A stretch of DNA of 64,000 nt, taken from the NCBI GenBank assembly GCA_021234535.1, contig CM037835.1, positions 1,488,001 through 1,552,000 of the forward strand, written 5' to 3'. Position numbers and translations under genes: made by a program. The notes under the pieces are model-generated. The model did no database searches. It saw nothing but the letters and a program-made list of their open reading frames with translations, and was not told where the DNA came from. Below, piece by piece: positions 52,563-64,000 of the stretch; position 1 is the first letter of the stretch; each line of letters begins with the position of its first letter. The stretch comes from Stichopus chloronotus (Eukaryota > Echinodermata > Holothuroidea > Aspidochirotida > Stichopodidae).

Positions 52563-54600
52563 TACTGAACACTTAAGAGGCCACCGTAAGGTGGTCAACC
52601 ATTTACGTGTCAATTCACTAAAGCAGTTCAATGGAGTACAGGATCTCCTCGCTATGATACTACCGATAGGGATGAGTTAACCACCTTGAAAGTAAAAAAA
52701 ACTTTAACCCATCGAGTTATCCGCATCTAAAATAATTGCTTCATGAATTACTAACGACGACAAATCCCAAAACTTTTTCGAGGACGTTAAAAGCCCTTAT
52801 AAACCCTATCCGTAACCGAGACAGTGACAAGTTACAGATAAATGCATCAAAGATGAAACCTATTGGTTTCCATTTTTGAGGTTTAAATGAAAGTATTTTA
52901 CTGTATTTAAAAGAATTGGAATCTGACATCTTTAAATTTCAGACCTCCTCCTCCCCTTGACATAATACTATGTATCAAATTCCTGACATCCCCCCCCCCC
53001 CCTTCCGTCTTCTCATATTCTTACTTTTTAGTGAACTTTATTTTCAAAACTTCCTTCTGGAATCCTACCAAAATGGCATTAATTCAAATGAGTAAGTCAG
53101 TAAAGATCGTACTAAACAACACAACTTCCAACAGTCTACCCAACATCTAGTAAAAATCGCATAACGACCCACTTGGAACAATGCATCTACTTTTTTCGCC
53201 AAGGTAAATCCAACATAAATCAGACATTTTAGCTCTCCGGAATTCACATTGGGCTTATCAAATATTTTTCTGGTTTGTTCCTACTGGTTTGTTCCTACAT
53301 GTCGAAAAAAAGCTTTTAATAAAGCGTTGCACACCGGTATCAGATACACAATGACCAGATTCAACCCACGATTTAACTAGACTCTTTTCTTTCGTTCTCC
53401 CCAACCTGGAAGTCCAAATTCACTGCAAATCTTATCCGAGTGATACCCTTAACGCAGGCATCCCTTTACGTAACCTGAATATTCTCCAGGCTACAGAACT
53501 GCAAATTCAGGCAGTATACCGATAATAATTGTATACAACGCACCAGAAAGAGAAAAACACTAACCAAAATTTACAATTTCTTACCTTGAAAGCTGGTGCT
53601 TCATGAAACTGACATCTCGAGATAGATTTTTCTCAATATACTGTCTTTTTATACATAAGATACTCTTTTTTATAAACCCTTTCTCTTCTAAAGGTTTTAA
53701 AATAACACCGTGCATTTGTCTTCAAAATATCATCTATAATGCTTTCATTAAAGCCTCTCCCAGTGCAGCTTTCCTTGGTGTCACTTTCGGAATCAAACTT
53801 TAACTTTAAACGTCAAAGCAATAAATCTGCCATTCCGTTGCTGGATTGGCACAACTGCAATATTTCCATTGCCTTTGTTCCGTCCGATATCCTCGTCAAG
53901 ATTGCCAAAAAGAAAAATCCGTCCAGTCCTTTACCACTATAGCTTACGCCAATGAGTAAGTCTAACCAGAATTCGTGGAAGTTGCAACCCATATCTGCTC
54001 GCTCGTAAAATCCCTGGTTACATTGGTAGGTCTTATACCCACAATCCTGACAACGCAATATACATTTTTTTCATTTCTTCAGAGACTTTAAGATTTGAAA
54101 CTTTACAAGGATAACAACTCGGTTGTTGGTAATTGATCTGAACGTTAGTTACGAAAAGACCAAGCCGTTACAATGCATTTCCCAAAACATCCTAATTATG
54201 CAGAAACTCCTCTTGCTTTAATCCGCATTCCTTTCTGGCTCACTTCCATTACCTTCCAAGTAAATTGTTACAGCTGTTTTTAAGAATACAGTGTGATTGT
54301 AGACATCCTCATTGTTGTCAATGGATGCTTTTACCTTCAGAAGAAAAGAAGGAAAAAAATGTCACCGTAGCTTATCCACACTCCCTTAGAGTAGTACCTT
54401 TCGTGAGGGTGATCAGAGGTGAACTTTATCATTATACATATGTATCTGGGGCATTCCATGGTATTTCTCTGTCGCGAACGTGACATTTTGCACAATTAGA
54501 ACATTAATAAATCAAAATAGGTGATTTGCATGGTTGTGTAATATATTTATTCAGGATCAGCCTCCCTGAAATAACCTTAAACTGTCTCCATTTTAGTAAT
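52563..54600. other. intergenic, no gene recognised
   Basis: Short frames only; a C-run at about 52989-53001. No domain or repeat recognised. Confidence 0.4.
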
Positions 54601-54619
54601 AACATAAAAGATCATGTAA

Positions 54620-55960
54620 TTATAGCCTCGTTAGTGTGCGTCGCGGACTGGACAGAAAATGGACATGGATTTTCAAGGGTTAAAGTGAAACTAGAATTGC
54701 TCTGAATGTGGGTTGGGTAAGGTGGGTTTGGTTAGCAAGTTATATTTAGGAACCACTTTCCTATTACAAATTGTCATGAAAATTTGAAGGGACTACTCTT
54801 TAGACTGTGAAATCGATGTTTTAAAAAAAAAAAAACCAGAGTCCCGGACGGAACATTTGTCAATGTCGCGGACTGGACAGCATTGATTTACACAAATTGT
54901 GCATACAGTATCTCCCTTGGTCGAATTAACATGAACAATGAACAACAATGTGGACTCATGGGGTCTAAACAAATACTGTAAGAGAATATATGTTCAACCA
55001 CCACCCCTGCCCCCTCCCAACCCTTCCCCCTATTGCAACCAGTAGGAATTGGCAGACTGATACCATGTCTCAATGGCAAAATTAAGAACCAAAACCAGTA
55101 GTGAGGAGTTGTAGGGTCCAGGCCTTTACTTTCAAGAGGCCCCAAGTACTCTGCACCCCCAGAGAACCCTGTTTAAGCATGCATGCTACGTGTGAATTAC
55201 ATAAAGCATAGGGCCTGGACCTTGATTCATGCGCACAAACAATTTATCGTCTATACAATGAATAACCTAGATCCACAGTAAACTAGCCGAGGCCTACAAA
55301 TCACATGCATCTTACTCTAAAACTAGCACACATATATCCAGTAACTTCTACACTCCATCATGATTGTGATTCTACAAAATAGAAAACCACATTGACCTGG
55401 ACTCCTATTAGTCTCAAGTTGCTTTGCAAAAAATAAACTGTCACAAAGCCAGGTCCAGGTGCCATTATGTAATAGAATTGCAGTGTGGACCACATGAGGC
55501 TTTCAGAATGAACTATCAAATCTCACCTTAATTAAGGAATGATATGTGGAAGTAGGAAGTAGATGAAGGTACCGCAATGTGTACAATGTCACTGAAAAAT
55601 GTCCCGTCCGCGACAGTTTTTCATTAATTAATTACTCCGGTTAAATGATAGCAGTGGACAAAAGGAAGACAAAGGGGGGTGTTGTATTGAGGCCAGTAAG
55701 AGAATTCTCAAAAAAGAAAAAATTGAACCAATTATTGCTGAGTAATGTTAAAAATCGTGTTGAAATTGTCTCGGACGGGACAATTCAATTTTTACTAATT
55801 AATTAGTATTAATTTGCAGTACAGCAGAAACTTTGAAATTGATTCATGATGTAACCTATAACATGCTAAATATGTCCTGACTACTTCTATACCATTCCTC
55901 TTCTGTCCCATTCTGTATTACCAGAAAGGGTAATGTCCCGTCCGCGACGCTGTTCCCAGG
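54620..55960. repeat. region with five GTCGCGGACTGGACA-type words in both orientations
   Basis: GTCGCGGACTGGACAG occurs at about 54644 and 54865. Its inverted form (TGTCCCGTCCGCGAC) occurs at about 55601 and 55932. The related TTGTCTCGGACGGGACAA at 55768 is itself nearly palindromic. The GC-rich words stand out from AT-rich surroundings. Likely an unclassified element with sub-terminal repeats. Confidence 0.55.
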
Positions 55961-58759
55961 TTCGTTTACTCTGTTTATTAATTAATTACCATAAGAGTGA
56001 TTTTTTTTCCAGAAAAAAAGTTTACCACTAGGAACTATGACTGGTGCACTTGGAAAATTGACTAATCACAGGTGGATACTTTGCATTTGAAATTTACACA
56101 TTCATGTCCAAATTACTGTGGAATGCCCCATCTATTCCTATATGTCCCCTGTTTCTAAAGTTCATCTGATATGCACCTAGAAAAGAGCTCGCTTTATTCA
56201 AAATTTGCAGAGTGAAACGCGGAACAAAATCCAGTGAAATCCTTTGAAATTGTGCATATATCTTTTACCGTTTTTGACATAGGCTATCCTTTTTCAAACT
56301 AAATGTGATAAAAAATATGGTGATAACGTGAGGTAGTTCTCAGCATCTGTATTTCTTTAATGGTGAACATTTTCATATGTTACAAAGGTTTTATACTTTG
56401 AACGTGATATCACCAGGCCAGTATCCAAAGGAGGGGGGGGGGGGTTTAGGGGTCCCCACCCTACAAGATCTGGAGTTCCGATCAGCCTATGATAGTAGGC
56501 CTACATTAGCAACATATATAATAAGTTGTAATTTGTTGATCGTAATTGTCAGGTAAAATGTTCCACTTTTTGTAAAATCGAACCCCCCTCTGAAAAAAAA
56601 GCTGCATACGGGCTTGATCACTATCATGTAAAGACGAAAACACATGCTACCATGACAAAACAAAACAAAAGACACATAAAGAATACCCTTGAAATAAGAC
56701 ATAACATAAGACATATGATGCGAGTCCCTCTCTTGTCATATATTTGCATACTTAGCGAATGCTCATTTTTGAAGCAGTTTATGCTCACTTACGAAGACAG
56801 GAATTTTGTGTCTTGAAAATCGTCCAATATTCTATAGATCTTACATTTTGACATTTTTGGCTATACAGACAAAACATTGTGTCCTTTTCTTACAGCACTT
56901 ACAGCAACTAGTTCAGTCGGTTCAAATAGATTAACAGCTCAAATTTAACACCAGCTTCATTTCAGGCTGTCCGATATTGGAATCAATGCCACTGTTACTT
57001 TGACCATTCACAGTTAAAAAGGAAACTCAGGAGAAAATTGCACTGGCTGACATAGGTTCTTTATTTCTTCTTATCAAGCCATGACGTAAATTACTGTAAA
57101 GAATAAACAGAAACTCAACGGTCAATGTAGAAAAGCTTTCTGGCTGGTTAAATGTGATTCTAGCATAGCGCCACTGTAGCAATGCATACACGGAAATGGA
57201 GTTTACATATATATGACACTTCATTATATGTCGATGGTCATCAACACACATGTGCAGCGCTATGATTCGTTCTTCAACACACTGTGATAGCTACGGTACA
57301 ATGTGACAATTTCAGTGTAGTAACGTAAACGCTACAACTGATATACGACACAAATGAAGCATAATCTACAGTATGAAATCACAAACTAATGGTATTTAGT
57401 CAAAATGGTAATTTAGGCCTACGCATTTTAGTACGCCACATACTGAACATCGAAAACTCCGTGACAATTACCAGAAACAACTTCATAAGGGTAGGTTAGT
57501 AACATTAGGTCAGTGATAAAGTCAATGCATGGCGCTTTTCAGAAACCACACAGAGATCACAGGATCGCTACAACCCCCAGAAACTCATTAATTAGCACAA
57601 CCCATAAGAGTGGCTTGAGGAATTTCTCATTTCCCAAAAGTCTTACGAGAATGTCACGAAAATCATTATTGGCGAGAATCTCGCGAGGATTTCTCATTAG
57701 GGTAATATTTTCACTAGACCCATACAAAAGATCTTGCTAGATTTGTTTGGAGAAGCGGATAAAAATCTATAAAGTGCACCACACTAATGAAACCGAGCGC
57801 CACAATCAGATGGGGCGTGGCGTGTGTAAATTCTTTTTTTTAAAATACAGTTCAGAACGCAGGAAAACGCAACTTCCCACGCATTGAGTTTCGAGATGTT
57901 TTGTGTTACAATCTTAATTTTCGGTGATATGATTCTTTCAGGATATATTTTTCTCACGTACCTTTTTATCAATGAAAAGATACCCTCCTGCGATGATTAT
58001 GAAAGTAGAATGCTCTTAATGCATGGTTAAACAATGGAAAGTTCCAAGGTTAGTTGGCGAATGGGGAGAAATTACTCAGATATATCAGGCAACCATGGTT
58101 AGATGCAATCTGGTGCAGTGTTATGTACATTTTGAAGTTGTGTGTTTTCCTCACAATTCCTAGTTTCCCTTAATCTAACAATAATACTTAACTTTGTGTT
58201 GAACATTTTTTAACCTTTCCTACAGTTTTTTATGTTACCATAACAAAGCGGAGTTTCTATTGCACCAATAACTATGTTACTCCGCATACGTTTGAAGTAT
58301 AATTTTAACAGAAGATAACGTGAAATGGATGACCGGTGGCCTAGTATAGAGGAGAGGTCTATGGGACAGGGTAACAGCATTCCCTACGAGGAATTTGTAA
58401 CTATCAGGTGACATAGTTTGCATCGTCTGAAATCAGAGAATTTGCCAGACGGTATCATGTAAATGTGCCGTATATTGTCTGAGAAACAATATATTATAAT
58501 TTCTGAGAAACTCAATGACAAATTTGCTAAAGAACCAGCCATGCTGAACCTTTAAAACTGATCGATGTCAGCAGTAAATGCCTGTGCTTAATACAACATA
58601 CAATGGTGAAACTGACTAGCGTGCACATTGCCCTTGGGTATCCAACACACACGCATGAGGGAAGTCAAAAGCAGTATCAAGTGAAAGATATGCTAAAAAC
58701 AACAGTAAAGGAAACGTCCCAATGACAGGCCGAGTACACCTTAAAGCCTGCCAGAGACA
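55961..58759. other. intergenic, no gene recognised
   Basis: No exon, RNA gene or clear repeat was seen apart from a poly-G run at about 56433. Confidence 0.4.
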
Positions 58760-58820
58760 TATGTATATGTATATGTGTATATATATATGTGTGTATATAT
58801 ATATATATATAACTATATAT
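58760..58820. repeat. (TA)n/(TG)n microsatellite
   Basis: ATGTATATGTATATGTGTAT leads into a TA run, directly before the A/B dimeric repeat. Confidence 0.95.
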
Positions 58821-58828
58821 CATACTTT

Positions 58829-59695
58829 GGACGAGGTCAAACAAAATGATTCCACCCATGGCCGGGGACGGTCACTGCACTACGTCACAAGTGATTACGT
58901 ATTCATCATACGACATGGATTGAATTTTATCGTTTTTGGTTCCATTTTAATCAACTGAGGGCATATCGATTGCAAATGACTACAAAACCGGGAGTGTAAA
59001 TTAAACCGGACCCTGCATGCCTAATCGACAATAAAAGGAAAAAAAATCAAGAATAATTATTTCAAAAAATGATTATAAATGACAAATCGGACGAGGTCAA
59101 ACAAAATGGTGCCGTGTATAGCCAAGGGAGGTCGTTGCGCCACTATGCCACATGTGATTACGTAATCAACATATGACATTGACTGAATTTTATCATATTT
59201 AGATCGATTTCTATCAACTCGGAGCCTATCAAATACAAATAATTACCAAATCGAGAGTTTAAATTAGACCGGCATTAAATCTGATCTGTGACAAAATGAA
59301 AAAAAATCATGAATAATAGTTTTAAAAAATAATTATATATGACATTTTGGACAAGGTCAAACAAAATGGTGCCACCCATGGCCGGGGACGGTCACTGCAC
59401 TACGTTACAAGTGATTACGTGTTCATCGTACGACATTAATTGAATTTATCATTTTTGCTTCCATTTCTATCAACTGGGGGCATATCAATTACAAATGAAT
59501 ACAAAATCGGGAGTGTAAATTAGACCGCACCCCACCCAGTCGGCGATAAAAGGAAAAAATCACGAATAATTATTTCAAAAAAATAATTACAAATCACAAA
59601 TCGGTGCCGTGACAGGTGACAAAATGGTGCCGTACATAGCCAAGGGCGGTCGTTGCACTATGCCGCATGTGATTACGTAATTAACGTACGACATG
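58829..59695 (+). repeat. A-B-A-B dimeric tandem repeat, about 260-bp monomers
   Basis: Monomers start with GGACGAGGTCAAACAAAATG at 58829 (A), 59089 (B), 59349 (A) and, degenerate, about 59602 (B, truncated). A monomers share CCCATGGCCGGGGACGGTCA and TGATTACGTATTCATC. B monomers share ATAGCCAAGGG-x-GGTCGTTGC and TGATTACGTAATCA. A resembles A more than B, so the true unit is a dimer of about 520 bp. Confidence 0.9.
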
Positions 59696-60980
59696 CATAA
59701 GTACATTGCATTTGTGTAGAGGGATCTCACTAATGTACTGCAAACAGCCATCTACAGTTCTACACGTACTCATTAATAGGGCCAGCAATTTTCCAAGAGA
59801 AAAAGAAGAAAATTCCATTTTGAACTATTTGCTGTGTCTAGTGGGCAAAATTTGGCAATCTGACACAGTCTTTTCATAAAGCGGTTGTGTCGTTTTTCAT
59901 TTTATGAAGGAACTGATGGATAGTAACTTTGGATCCGATTAGTAAAATACTGTGCAGGGTACCCAGGATACCCTGGTTACCCGTGAAAACGCTGGTTCTG
60001 TAGCATGCTGTATACTGACAATAGCTTTCACCTGGAGTTCTTAATAACTTTTGAAAGTGGACCAAACTTCAATACATGACTACAGTAGGTTGTTAGGCCA
60101 TCAGCCAAGCCTACTTAGAAAACCATTTCACTGCATGATTGAAAACAAGAGCCCAATGGGCAATGTGGTTCCTTGCAAAGAAGTTAGGGCAAGTGAAAAG
60201 TTGGTTCCTCAAAACTGGGGACCCAAACATTGGGGCTTATCAAGGATGGGGCCCAAAAATGGAGTCCAAATCAGGTCCAAAAATGGAGGCCTATCTGTAC
60301 AGTGTCCCCATTGAATTAAGAAATATACTACATGTTTAGATAATGAATTAAAAACATTTTGCGCCCATATATAACCACTAAATTAACAAACAACTAAACA
60401 TGTTAAAATATATTGAATTAATCAGTTTCCCATTTTTTCAAATTTAAGGATAATGCAAATTCAATTGGTACACACATTGACTATACTGGTTACCATACTG
60501 CAGTTGTGTACCAACTGCTAAACTAACAACTCACTATACCATGTTCAAACACAGTGTCTGAAACTGTTCCCCAACCCATTTTAATCTATAAAGATAATGC
60601 AAATTCAAACAATACATACATCACATGATGGTGTTCTAAGCTACCATAGCACTAAAACAGCAACAATTTTCCAATGACCAACAAGAAAGCTAAGAGGCTA
60701 AGTGATTCCTTGCAACTAATACATGCACCTCCATTAATTTTTTTCAAGTTGCAATTTACTTTAGTAACCACAGGCTACCAGATGAAGCCATAAAAAATTG
60801 TACATCATTTTCCAATACCTACTGGACGCATGTAATGTAAGATAACACAAGAGGCCAAGAATTCTGCGAAAATGCGTATTTTATTTTTGGGAGGAAAACG
60901 TTTTGGACTGGAAACGTGTACCCGTGTAGTCCAGGGTGCTGCAGCCCCCTGTGTAGACCCACAAGGGAGATGCCACTGAG
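59696..60980. other. intergenic, nothing recognised
   Basis: Around 60200-60300 short GGGGCCCAAAAATGGAG-like words repeat loosely. No gene. Confidence 0.4.
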
Positions 60981-61112
60981 AACTTCATGGCGTTCCCGGA
61001 CAACTCCCCCGACAACACCGCTTTCCCCTCATACCGAAAATTTCCCACAGACACCCCGCACCCGGACAATTCCCAATTCGGACAAGTTCCCGTAGGACAA
61101 TTCCCACAAGCA
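60981..61112. repeat. degenerate GGACAATTCCC minisatellite, second locus
   Basis: CCCGGACAACTCCC, CCCGGACAATTCCC, TTCGGACAAGTTCCC and TAGGACAATTCCC recur at about 14-20 bp. Same word family as 18.0-18.2 kb. Confidence 0.65.
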
Positions 61113-61885
61113 ATTAACTCAACACTAACCGACACTTTTCAATGAAGTTATTCGTTAAATTCTCCAGGTGGGAACTTGCAGCCTTTGAATTAAGGTAAAA
61201 TTGGATTTAAATGCTTCCATAGTTTTGCCTGTATTGTTGGTTACAGTTAGTTTATTTACCAACTTTAACAATAGCGTGTCTAAAAGTTGTTAACAACACA
61301 CATGCAACCGCCCTAGAAGGTGCAGTACTCAGTAGCACTTGTCATTCTCGTGTTATTGTTATCAAGTTCAAGACATAATATGAAACGGCAGCTCCGTTGC
61401 CCTTATTCTAACAAAGGCCCAAAAGAATGACTTTTATTATTATTTTTTAAATGTCATAGCACCAGGTCGTGAGGAGCCAGATACGGATCAGTTTTCTTAT
61501 ATCGGATAAGTACAACTTACTTGAACACACTTTTCAAAATGTTCGAGAGGTAAGTGATAAGCAGACTACATGTAGCTACAGTTCAAGATAAGTTCCTATT
61601 TTGTATAACAGACGTTTTCACTATTGTGGCGTGCATTGAATATCACTCAAAAATTCCCAGTTGTCATGACTTTGTTTATCATTTACTGAGTATAATCAGA
61701 CACAGTGAAACACACAAAATTAATTGATTGTAGCCTAACTCATGTAAATAGCCTTGCTTAAAAGAACACTGATATGACTAAACAGAGCTCTCGGACCTAC
61801 GTGGGGCTGGTTATAATAAGGTAGCTGAGATTGGGAAGATTTGTTAATTTTTTTTTAACTGGCTGCCTCGTTCTTTTCCATTTAG

Positions 61886-62251
61886 CCATATCAGAGTGAG
61901 GAGGATTCCTGCAACAAACCGGTTGACAACGGAATCAGGCAGCAGAGACAGCGCCGACGCCGATACTACTGATAACACACAAACAACTAGGCCTCCTACA
62001 AATGGCGACAGCACCACCACGGAATCATTAACTCGGCCTACAACAGATAAAAGTAGGGTATATGACACGACGGCACTATCGGCTACCACTTCCGAGTTAA
62101 CTTCGTCAAGAAATGCTCTCGCTAATACAGACCCACCAAGGAATGCTCGCTCCACTGCAGAAGTAAAACTATTTATAGCTCTACCTGTCATACTTATAGC
62201 AATAGCATTAGTGATCGTCATTTGGTTGCTTCTGAAGAAGAAGTTCAATCG
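61886..62251 (+). CDS. probable internal exon: Thr/Ser-rich stalk plus transmembrane helix
   Basis: An open frame of about 122 codons sits between a good acceptor (TTTTCCATTTAG) and a strong donor (CG|GTAAGT, phase 2), with no stop inside. The first 85 or so residues are rich in Thr, Ser, Asp and Pro (DTTDNTQTTRPPTNGDSTTT), as in an O-glycosylated stalk. Then AEVKLFIALPVILIAIALV leads into a hydrophobic span of about 22 residues ending WLLL, followed by KKKFNR, a stop-transfer signal placing the C-terminus in the cytosol. This is the layout of a type I receptor or adhesion protein near the membrane. Ectodomain and cytoplasmic exons were not identified, so the family is unknown. An ATG start is not implied. 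Confidence 0.55.
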
Positions 62252-64000
62252 GTAAGTCCACTCGGTATCGGTCAGTATCATACTTTTCTGTGCAGTTTTA
62301 GAGCACCCCAGCAAGACTGTGTGCATATAGACCGGGTGGGAAATTTGTTCAAAATCTTTGAATCGGCAGTTGTGATGTCCGACAGAATTTCTTAAGAGTA
62401 GCACATACAACAACATAGGTCAGGAAATACACTATTTGAAATTTACCTAAATAAAAACCAAAAAACCAAAATAGGTTGGGAAGTCGCCAATACACGATCT
62501 TTGCAGGGTTAATTTTCTGTCTCATAAAGAGTGGACAGGGAAGTAAGTCCTCACTATGACCTATCTGGATCATTTGGGCTAGGCTAGGCTGACTATAATT
62601 TCTTGGAGAGTCTGAATTTTGAAGGGCAAAAAATGTAAATACTATTTTCACACTCAAATATCTGGAAAATGGGAGCACAGATCTCTTCAAAAGGTTTCGT
62701 GACATGTGATCTTTTGCTCTACTTGCTCTTCCCTGACATACTGACGAAGAATAATGGAAGATGACCTGGTGATTGTAGGTATAACTCACATTCCTGCTTT
62801 AAATATATATTCACCTTCAACACGCAGCTTGGGCGTGCAGTGTTTGGTTTCGTACCTCTGTGTACTGTACAGATCATTATACTGGACTATAGTTGTTTAG
62901 GACCCCATGTCCTATTATTGAAATCGACAGAAGGTAGGTGAGTCTTTGCTTGAGTGCATTTGGGTGGGTGTTCTTCGGAATCTGCACCATGACAAACCTT
63001 CGAAATCACACTATGCTCATTACGTTACTGTAATATTTGGATTTAATCATGTCAGGCTTATGCATTGTTTTCTTTTCGATAACAACAGGTAAGAATTCTA
63101 ATCAAATATCTTAGGCTACCAGTGAATGGACGACAACACGGATCGTCTCATAAATCACATGACCACCCGCGCTTTCGAGTTGCACTGAATACATCATGCA
63201 CTTCCACGTATTGCATGTATGTTGCTTGCGAGAAAAAGTCAACTACTATTGGCAAGTCCACCAATGTGTGATCAATGTGGAAGATTAAATTGAGGAATTG
63301 GCGCAACGAAGTCTGATGTATTCGATTCATCATGACCCTATTCGTTGGCTGTTAAATTCACTCCTAGGCGTGGCAAAATCTCCAACTATTTTGGGAGTAA
63401 ATAGTCGGGATCACAGTTATTTGTCCCATACAAAAGCGCAGCTCAATTTTTCATCTGTTCCAACTTGAATGGGTTTCACCAAAGACAGTGCATGGCTGTG
63501 ATAAAGTATAGACCAATCTATAGGTATTATTCAGGTTCAGTAAACCTTTTATGTTTGACAAACAACAGAGGGCAAAATTAAACTCAGAAACGTCTAGGCC
63601 TAGTTTACCAACTTCATCGGAGAAACCTAGACAGGGTGTAACTTTGCCCAAAACAAAGGGGCGACAAACAAGACAGAAAATATGTCGAACAAGCCGGTTA
63701 TAGTGCAAATCATGCACCATCTTTCTTTCCGCACAATCAATAGGCCTAGGTATTTATGACATAAATTTGTCTTGCTGCTGTCGGCAGTTTCCAGGACACT
63801 CCACGTACGGCTTCAACTTAAAGATATATGGAACGAATAGCAATATATCTACAAAGTATACGTATGTAGGCCTACGCCTAACGTATGCGTATGTAGGCCC
63901 ACGCCTAATAGTCACCTGAGTGTCGGTGCTGAATGTAATAAGCTTTGTCACTGTGGACGATGCGGCAACTAACCAGAGCTTCTGGTCATCACTGGCATTC
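62252..64000. other. downstream of the TM exon, no further exon established
   Basis: Several open frames (for example 62349-62789 and 63451-63720 on the minus strand) lack recognisable domains. The next exon of the membrane protein may lie here or beyond the window. Confidence 0.35.

Noticed and set aside
58320..58400. GGTGGCCTAGTATAG as a tRNA or SINE A box
   Set aside because: No matching B box at the expected distance.
62349..62789. 146-codon minus-strand frame
   Set aside because: No domain or splice evidence; lies in the probable intron after the TM exon.
63049..63088. Possible signal-peptide first exon (MSGLCIVFFSITT before GTAAGA)
   Set aside because: Only 13 codons; the same bases also read as an acceptor tract, and no downstream exon was found.

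Overview
The window is animal nuclear DNA: AT-rich, dominated by introns and repeats, with short exons bounded by GT-AG introns, no operons and no ribosome binding sites. The retroelements (a CR1/L2-like LINE and Penelope-like elements), the dispersed AGGTCA-rich tandem repeats and the two gene structures suggest a marine invertebrate. An echinoderm or another invertebrate deuterostome is my best guess, but that is inference from sequence texture only.

Two complete genes can be read exon by exon. On the + strand, 6886..22968 holds 12 exons for a 440-residue protein that joins an N-terminal Rieske [2Fe-2S] domain (CPH...CPWH) to a C-terminal DUF455 ferritin-like domain with two ExxH motifs. 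On the - strand, 23455..34209 holds six exons for a 310-residue G-patch protein matching GPATCH4, a nucleolar partner of DHX15. The genes are convergent, and their poly(A) signals lie only about 60 bp apart. A third, partial coding element at 61886..62251 (+) looks like an internal exon giving a Thr/Ser-rich stalk and one transmembrane helix; the rest of that gene was not found.

The rest is mostly mobile and repeated DNA. 1.6-2.6 kb: 5'-truncated non-LTR retrotransposon (-). 4.2-4.7 kb: GIY-YIG end of a Penelope-like element (-), with a degenerate Penelope-like RT region at 44.2-45.3 kb (-). 4.9-6.5, 27.1-28.0, 34.7-36.0 and 50.0-50.8 kb: copies of one dispersed element carrying about 145-bp tandem units, each with four AGGTCA half-sites. 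7.6, 12.4 and 24.8 kb: copies of another dispersed repeat. 42.95-43.3 kb: a hAT-type MITE with terminal inverted repeats and target-site duplication. 50.9-52.6 kb: two almost identical 570-bp copies, each ending in a perfect 64-bp hairpin. 48.9-49.5 and 58.8-59.7 kb: an alternating A/B dimeric repeat of about 260 bp, in opposite orientations. Many minisatellites lie in introns.

The most interesting item is the Rieske-DUF455 fusion: an electron-transfer domain on the same chain as a putative di-iron domain of unknown reaction.
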